The notes under the pieces were generated by a model. It worked only from the letters and a program-made list of their open reading frames with translations. It searched no databases and had not been told where the DNA came from. 64,000 nt of DNA, from positions 58,862 to 122,861 of the forward strand of contig NZ_DASZKT010000044.1 in assembly GCF_035552695.1 (NCBI RefSeq). Direction: 5' to 3'. Each line of letters begins with the position of its first letter. Positions within the stretch are counted from its first letter, which is position 1. Shown here one piece after another: positions 59,841 to 64,000 of the stretch. The DNA comes from Actinospica sp035552695 (lineage in GTDB: Bacteria > Actinomycetota > Actinomycetes > Streptomycetales > Catenulisporaceae). The translations under genes were made by a program, and so were the position numbers.

Positions 59841-60371
59841 ATGACCGAGATATCGCCCCAGCAGTCCGTTCGCCCGCCGCGTGCCGGCGTCGTCGTCGGC
59901 AACCCGAAGCCCGCATCCCGCACGTTCCAGTCCGCCGTGCACGTCGTCGAGCAGCTGACCGGCGCCGCGCCCGAGCTGTCGATCGATCTCGCCGCGTTCG
60001 GCTCCGGCCTGCTGGACTGGTCCGACGCCGAGGTCGGTGCCGCCGTGGAGGCCGTGCGCGGCCTTGACCTGGTGGTCTTCGCCAGCCCGACCTACAAGGC
60101 CTCGTACACCGGGCTGCTCAAGGTCTTCCTCGACCGTTTCCCCTCGAACGGGCTGGACGGCGTCGTCGCCGTGCCGCTGATGCTCGGCGCCGGGCCCGGC
60201 CACCAGCTCGCGCCCGAGGTCTTCCTCAAGCCGGTGCTCGCCGAGCTCGGCGCCGTTCTGCCGACGCGTGCGCTCTACGTGCTCGACAGCGCGTACGACG
60301 ACCCGGCCGCGTACGAGGCCTGGCTCGGCTCGGCCCGTCCGCGCATCCGGTCGGCGGTTGACGGCGCATGA
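59841..60371 (+). CDS. NADPH-dependent FMN reductase (SsuE-like)
   Basis: 176 residues from ATG 59841, with GAGGATC upstream. A flavodoxin-like fold is seen: AGVVVGNPKPASRTFQSAVHVVEQL (phosphate-binding GNPxxxSRT), DLVVFASPTYKASYTGLLKVFLDRFP (conserved SPxYxxSxTGxLKxFLD) and a GAGPGHQLAPEVFLKPVLAELGA segment. It would supply reduced FMN to the monooxygenases downstream. It overlaps the flavin reductase gene by ATGA. Confidence 0.92.
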   Translation: MTEISPQQSVRPPRAGVVVGNPKPASRTFQSAVHVVEQLTGAAPELSIDLAAFGSGLLDWSDAEVGAAVEAVRGLDLVVFASPTYKASYTGLLKVFLDRFPSNGLDGVVAVPLMLGAGPGHQLAPEVFLKPVLAELGAVLPTRALYVLDSAYDDPAAYEAWLGSARPRIRSAVDGA

Positions 60372-60862
60372 CCGTAACGGTGGACATCGACCTTGATCCG
60401 GCGACCCTGCGCCGCGTCCTCGCCGCGTTCCCGACCGGCGTGACGGCGCTCGCCGCGCTGGTCGACGGCGAGCCGGCGGGCATAGCCGCGAACTCGTTCA
60501 CCTCGGTCTCGCTCGACCCGCCGCTCGTGTCGGTCTGCGTGGCCACCAGTTCGACCACCTGGCCGACGCTGCGCCGCGCCACCCGGCTCGGCGTCAGCGT
60601 GCTGAGCCACCGGCAGGAGGCCGCGAGCCGCAGCCTCGCCTCGCGGGGCGTCGACCGCTTCGCGGGTCTGTCCTGGCACGCCACCGAGGACGGCGCGGTC
60701 CTGCTGGACGGCGCGAGTGCCTGGTTCGACTGTTCCGTCGAGCGCGAGATCCGCGCCGGCGACCACGAGATCGTGCTGCTCAACGTGCACGGCCTGGGCA
60801 CCGACCCGCAGACTCCGCCGCTGGTCTTCCACGGCAGCCGCTACCGCCGCCTCGCTGCCTGA
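60368..60862 (+). CDS. Flavin reductase family protein (HpaC/DszD-like)
   Basis: 164 residues, the usual length. Family motifs are LRRVLAAFPTGVTALAALVDGEPAGIAANSFTSVSLDPPLVSVCVATSSTTWPTLRRA and the late GDHEIVLLNVHGLGTDPQTPPLVFHGSRYRRL. The split-barrel domain binds FMN and uses NAD(P)H to deliver FMNH2 to a partner monooxygenase. Translational coupling to the FMN reductase makes two independent reductant suppliers in one operon. Confidence 0.92.
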   Translation: MTVTVDIDLDPATLRRVLAAFPTGVTALAALVDGEPAGIAANSFTSVSLDPPLVSVCVATSSTTWPTLRRATRLGVSVLSHRQEAASRSLASRGVDRFAGLSWHATEDGAVLLDGASAWFDCSVEREIRAGDHEIVLLNVHGLGTDPQTPPLVFHGSRYRRLAA

Positions 60863-60898
60863 GCCCCCGTTCCTTTCCACAGAGTGGACTGACTTCTC

Positions 60899-61990
60899 AT
60901 GTCTCTGCGACACATCCATCTCGCCGTCGCGCTGGGCGGCGCCGTCGCCGCGAACGAGCGGTTCGGTGCGCGCTTCTGGCTCGATCAGGTCCAGCGCGCC
61001 GAGGCCGGACTGCTCGACTTCGTCACCATCGAGGACGGATTCTCCGGGCCGGATCGTCTCGACGCATCGCTCATCGCGGCCCGCGTCGCGCCGACGACCA
61101 GCCACATCGGCATCGTCCCGACCGTGACTACGACGCACACCGAGCCCTTCCACGTCTCCAAGACCATCGCAACCCTCGACTACGCGAGCACCGGCCGCGC
61201 GGGCTGGCACGCGCGGATCGGCGCGCCGACGGCGGAGGCGCCGCTCTTCGGCCGCCGCGAATCGGCCGAGCTGCAGCTCGACTCCGTGCTCGCCGAGGCG
61301 GCGGACCACGTGGAGGTCGTGCGGCGGCTCTGGGACAGCTGGGAGGACGACGCGGAGATCCGCGACGCCGCGACCGGCCGCTTCATCGACCGCGAAAAGC
61401 TGAACTACATCGACTTCGTCGGGGCTCGGTTCAGCGTCCGCGGACCGTCGATCACGCCGCGTCCGCCGCAGGGCCAGCCGCTTGTCATCGCGGGCGCGCA
61501 CGCGCCGATCGAGCACGCGTTCGCCGCACGCTCCGCCGACATCGCGCTCGTCGCCCCGCACGTCGTGGACGAGATCCCGGGAGTCGTCCGGGAGATCCGA
61601 GCCGCACAGGCCGAGGCCGGCCGCGGCGACGACAGATTGCTGATCTTCGGCGACCTCGCGGTCTTCCTCGACGACGACCCGGCCGCGGCGATCGCCCGAA
61701 AGGAACGCCTGGACGACGCGGCGGGGACGCCCGAACGCTTGAACATACCGGTCTTCGTCGGCTCGCCGAGCGCTCTCGCGGACCAACTCGCGTCGTGGGC
61801 GGAGGCGGGCCTGGACGGCTTCCGGCTCCGACCGGGCACCGTGCAGCACGACCTTGCCGCAGTCACCGACGGGCTCGTATCCGAGCTGCAGACGAGGGGT
61901 CTGTTCCGTCGCTCCTACGAGGCCGACACCCTGCGCGGCCTGCTCGGCTTCGAGCGTCCCGCGAACCGCTACGCGACCGCTGCCGCCTGA
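60899..61990 (+). CDS. LLM-class flavin-dependent monooxygenase
   Basis: 363 residues. A luciferase-like TIM barrel: LDFVTIEDGFSGPD, IGIVPTVTTTHTEPFHVSKTIATLDYASTGRAGWHARIG, a middle part with YIDFVGARFSVRGPSITPRPPQGQPLVIAGAHAPIEHAFAA and the C-terminal barrel closure. The HIG/ATLDYASTGRAGW segment is typical of alkanesulfonate or nitrilotriacetate monooxygenase relatives. The exact sulfonate or other substrate is unknown. It follows the flavin reductase by 36 bases. Confidence 0.9.
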   Translation: MSLRHIHLAVALGGAVAANERFGARFWLDQVQRAEAGLLDFVTIEDGFSGPDRLDASLIAARVAPTTSHIGIVPTVTTTHTEPFHVSKTIATLDYASTGRAGWHARIGAPTAEAPLFGRRESAELQLDSVLAEAADHVEVVRRLWDSWEDDAEIRDAATGRFIDREKLNYIDFVGARFSVRGPSITPRPPQGQPLVIAGAHAPIEHAFAARSADIALVAPHVVDEIPGVVREIRAAQAEAGRGDDRLLIFGDLAVFLDDDPAAAIARKERLDDAAGTPERLNIPVFVGSPSALADQLASWAEAGLDGFRLRPGTVQHDLAAVTDGLVSELQTRGLFRRSYEADTLRGLLGFERPANRYATAAA

Positions 61991-62001
61991 GGGGACTGAT
62001 C

Positions 62002-63342
62002 ATGACCGAGTACCGCAAGCCGCTGAAGCAGGTTCACCTCGCCGCGCACTTCCCCGGCGTGAACAACACGACGGTGTGGAGCGATCCGCGCTCCGGCAGC
62101 CACATCGAGTTCGAATCCTTCCGCCGCTTCGCCCAGACGGCCGAACGCGCGAAGTTCGACTTCCTGTTCCTGGCCGAGGGACTGCGGCTGCGCGAGCAGA
62201 ACGGGCTCATCTACGACCTCGACGTCGTCGGCCGCCCTGACACGTTCACCGTATTGGCCGCGCTCGCGGCCGTCACCGAACGGCTCGGGCTCGCCGGCAC
62301 GATCAACTCGACCTTCAATGAGCCGTACGAGGTAGCCCGACAGTTCGCGACGCTCGACCATCTGAGCGACGGTCGGGCTGCCTGGAACGTCGTCACCTCC
62401 TGGGACGCGTTCACCGGCGAGAACTTCCGGCGCGCGGGCTACCTGCCGCAGCACCTGCGCTACGAACGCGCCCGCAGCTTCCTGAACGCCGCCAAGACGC
62501 TCTTCGACTCCTGGCGGCGGCCGCAGCCGGGTGCCTTCTCGATCCACGACGCGTTCTTCGACATCGAGGGCCGGTTCAACGTGCCGCGCTCGCCGCAGGG
62601 CCGACCGGTCATCTTCCAGGCGGGGGACTCGGAGGAGGGCCGCGAGTTCGCCGCCGCCGAGGCCGACGCGATCTTCAGCAGGCACGGCACGAAGGACGCC
62701 GGCCAGGCCTTCTACTCCGACGTGAAGACCCGCATGGCCAAGTACGGCCGGGACCGCGACCAGCTCAAGGTTCTGCCGGCCGCGACCTTCGTCCTCGCCG
62801 ACACCGACGCCGAGGCGCACGAACTCGCCGACGTCATACGGCACCAGCAGGTCAGCGGCCAGACGGCGCTGCGCACACTGGAACAGCTGTGGAACCGCGA
62901 CCTGAGCGGCCACGACCCGGACGGCCCGCTGCCGGAGATCGACCCCGACCTCGGCGAGCACACCATCGCGCGCGGCCGGGCCAGCGTCCGGATGCACCGC
63001 GATCCGCTGAAGGTCGCAAACGAATGGCGCGCGCTGGCCGAGGCCAAGGGCTACTCGATCCGCGAACTGGTCATCAACGTGACCGGCCGGCAGAACTTCA
63101 TCGGCTCGCCGCGCACGATCGCCGAGACCATCAACGAGTACGTGCAGGCGGACGCGGCGGACGGCTTCATCCTCGTCCCGCACATCACCCCGGACGGACT
63201 CAACGTGTTCGCTGAGAAAGTCGTACCACTGCTCCAGGAGAAGGGCGTGTTCCGCACGGAATACACCGGCACGACGCTGCGCGACCACCTCGGCCTTCTC
63301 CCGCTGCCGACGCGCACGGAGACGGAGGAGGCGGCGGCATGA
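62002..63342 (+). CDS. NtaA/SnaA/DszA-type FMN-dependent monooxygenase
   Basis: 446 residues from ATG 62002, 11 bases after the previous gene. Features: HLAAHFPGVNNTTVWSDPRSGSHIEFESFRRFAQTAERAKFDFLFLAEGL, NEPYEVARQFATLDHLSDGRAAWNVVTSWDAFTGENF, QAGDSEEGREFAAAEADAIFS and DGFILVPHITPDGLNVFAEKVVPLLQEKGVFR. This matches the nitrilotriacetate/dibenzothiophene-sulfone monooxygenase subgroup, which oxygenates C-N or C-S bonds with FMNH2. The likely role is release of sulfite or another fragment from organosulfur compounds. Confidence 0.93.
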   Translation: MTEYRKPLKQVHLAAHFPGVNNTTVWSDPRSGSHIEFESFRRFAQTAERAKFDFLFLAEGLRLREQNGLIYDLDVVGRPDTFTVLAALAAVTERLGLAGTINSTFNEPYEVARQFATLDHLSDGRAAWNVVTSWDAFTGENFRRAGYLPQHLRYERARSFLNAAKTLFDSWRRPQPGAFSIHDAFFDIEGRFNVPRSPQGRPVIFQAGDSEEGREFAAAEADAIFSRHGTKDAGQAFYSDVKTRMAKYGRDRDQLKVLPAATFVLADTDAEAHELADVIRHQQVSGQTALRTLEQLWNRDLSGHDPDGPLPEIDPDLGEHTIARGRASVRMHRDPLKVANEWRALAEAKGYSIRELVINVTGRQNFIGSPRTIAETINEYVQADAADGFILVPHITPDGLNVFAEKVVPLLQEKGVFRTEYTGTTLRDHLGLLPLPTRTETEEAAA

Positions 63343-64000
63343 CCAACACGACGCCCCTGGCGATCCTCGACCTCGTTCCGATCAGCAGCGGCTCCAACGC
63401 GGCACAGGCGCTGCGCGACAGCATCGACCTCGCGCGGCGCGCCGAGGAGTTCGGCTACGCGCGGTACTGGTTCGCCGAGCACCACCTCAACCCGGGCGTC
63501 GCCGGGACCTCGCCCTCGGTGGTGCTGGCCCTGACCGCCGCCGCCACCTCCACCATCCGGCTCGGCTCGGGGGCGGTGCAGATGGGCCATCGCACCGCCC
63601 TATCCACCGTCGAGGAGTTCGGGCTGCTCGACACCGTCCACCCCGGACGCCTCGACCTCGGCCTGGGTCGCTCCGGGGGCCGGCCGCCGCCGACGACCGA
63701 TCCGCCGGTGGCGCCGGCGGTGACCGTCATCGACGGGCGGACGCCCAACGGGCTGCGGATTCCTCGACCCTTCTCCTACGAGCACCTGATCGGTTCCTCC
63801 CGGGTGGCGCTGCAGAAACGGCTCCTTCCCTATCCTGGGGGCCACGCCCAGGACTACGGCCAGCAGGTGGAGGACGTCCTGGCCCTGTTGGCCGGGACCT
63901 ACCGATCGCCCGAGGGTGAGGAGGCCCACGTGGTGCCCGGGGAGGGCGCCGGGGTCCAGGTCTGGATCATGGGGACCAGCGGCGGGCAGAGCGCCACGGT
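63339..64000 (+). CDS. LLM-class flavin-dependent oxidoreductase, 5' part only
   Basis: The ATG at 63339 overlaps the previous stop as ATGA, and the frame stays open to the window end (220 residues visible). Features: AQALRDSIDLARRAEEFGYARYWFAEHHLNPGVAGTSPSVVLALTAAATSTIRLGSGAVQMGHRTALSTVEEFGLLDTVHPGRLDLGLGRSGG, the barrel core of YhbW-like luciferase-family proteins. It is the fifth structural gene of the operon and the third monooxygenase. The C-terminal part lies outside the window. Confidence 0.88.
   Translation, partial: MTNTTPLAILDLVPISSGSNAAQALRDSIDLARRAEEFGYARYWFAEHHLNPGVAGTSPSVVLALTAAATSTIRLGSGAVQMGHRTALSTVEEFGLLDTVHPGRLDLGLGRSGGRPPPTTDPPVAPAVTVIDGRTPNGLRIPRPFSYEHLIGSSRVALQKRLLPYPGGHAQDYGQQVEDVLALLAGTYRSPEGEEAHVVPGEGAGVQVWIMGTSGGQSAT

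Overview
This is a contiguous piece of a very GC-rich actinobacterial chromosome. The likely source is a filamentous, soil-type actinomycete of the Streptomyces/Catenulispora kind. That rests on GC-rich third codon positions, many ATGA/GTGA gene overlaps, GTG starts, CUT1 sugar ABC importers with LacI control, a SigE-type ECF factor, a DUF5999 protein and an actinobacterial cysteine-type leader peptide. The organism call is an inference. I see no rRNA, tRNA, CRISPR array, insertion sequence, prophage or integrase.

Layout, left to right. 1-3342: end of a membrane protein, an ECF sigma factor with its membrane-anchored partner, a YbaK-type deacylase and a carboxymuconolactone-decarboxylase-like protein. 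3413-18804: a cell-surface polysaccharide locus. A ten-gene minus-strand operon holds four enzymes matching the Wbp route to a 2,3-diacetamido uronic acid, an ABC-2 exporter and several GT4 glycosyltransferases. A plus-strand UDP-GlcNAc 2-epimerase and a second minus-strand operon (membrane protein plus two glycosyltransferases) complete it. 18910-23442: an alanine-rich membrane protein with a DNA repeat, a Tat-exported DUF6605-like protein, a deletion scar made of the C-terminal ends of a divergent TetR/MMPL pair, and a DUF2071 protein. 23471-32902: a LacI-controlled galactoside locus with two permeases, a binding protein, LacI, a 56-codon ORF, a secreted clan GH-A type enzyme with carbohydrate-binding modules, and a GH36 alpha-galactosidase. 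32991-41742: a DUF4232 lipoprotein, aldo/keto reductase, MarR regulator, TIGR01777 epimerase, a cupin/DUF6807/Gfo-Idh-MocA operon divergent from a PucR regulator, and argG with an ARG-box-like, apparently leaderless promoter.

41982-59370: a secreted barwin/expansin-like protein, a CitA/CitB-type two-component system divergent from dctA, the ATP-grasp/alpha-E/transglutaminase operon, two small conserved proteins, a secreted GH2 exo-beta-glucosaminidase-like enzyme, a ROK repressor divergent from an APC permease, galM with a LacI-type operator, and a PiT phosphate transporter with a small membrane protein. 59525-64000: a sulfur/flavin operon opened by a short cysteine-ending leader peptide, followed by an FMN reductase, a flavin reductase and three luciferase-like monooxygenases, the last running off the window.

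Themes: wall polymer assembly, polysaccharide scavenging through several regulators (LacI, ROK, PucR), and organosulfur use. The most useful new leads are the diaminouronic-acid wall-polymer locus, the LacI operator set with its coupled micro-ORF and non-canonical LacI start, the shared TTTACTAA-type palindromes at three loci, the TetR/MMPL deletion scar, and the cysteine leader peptide.
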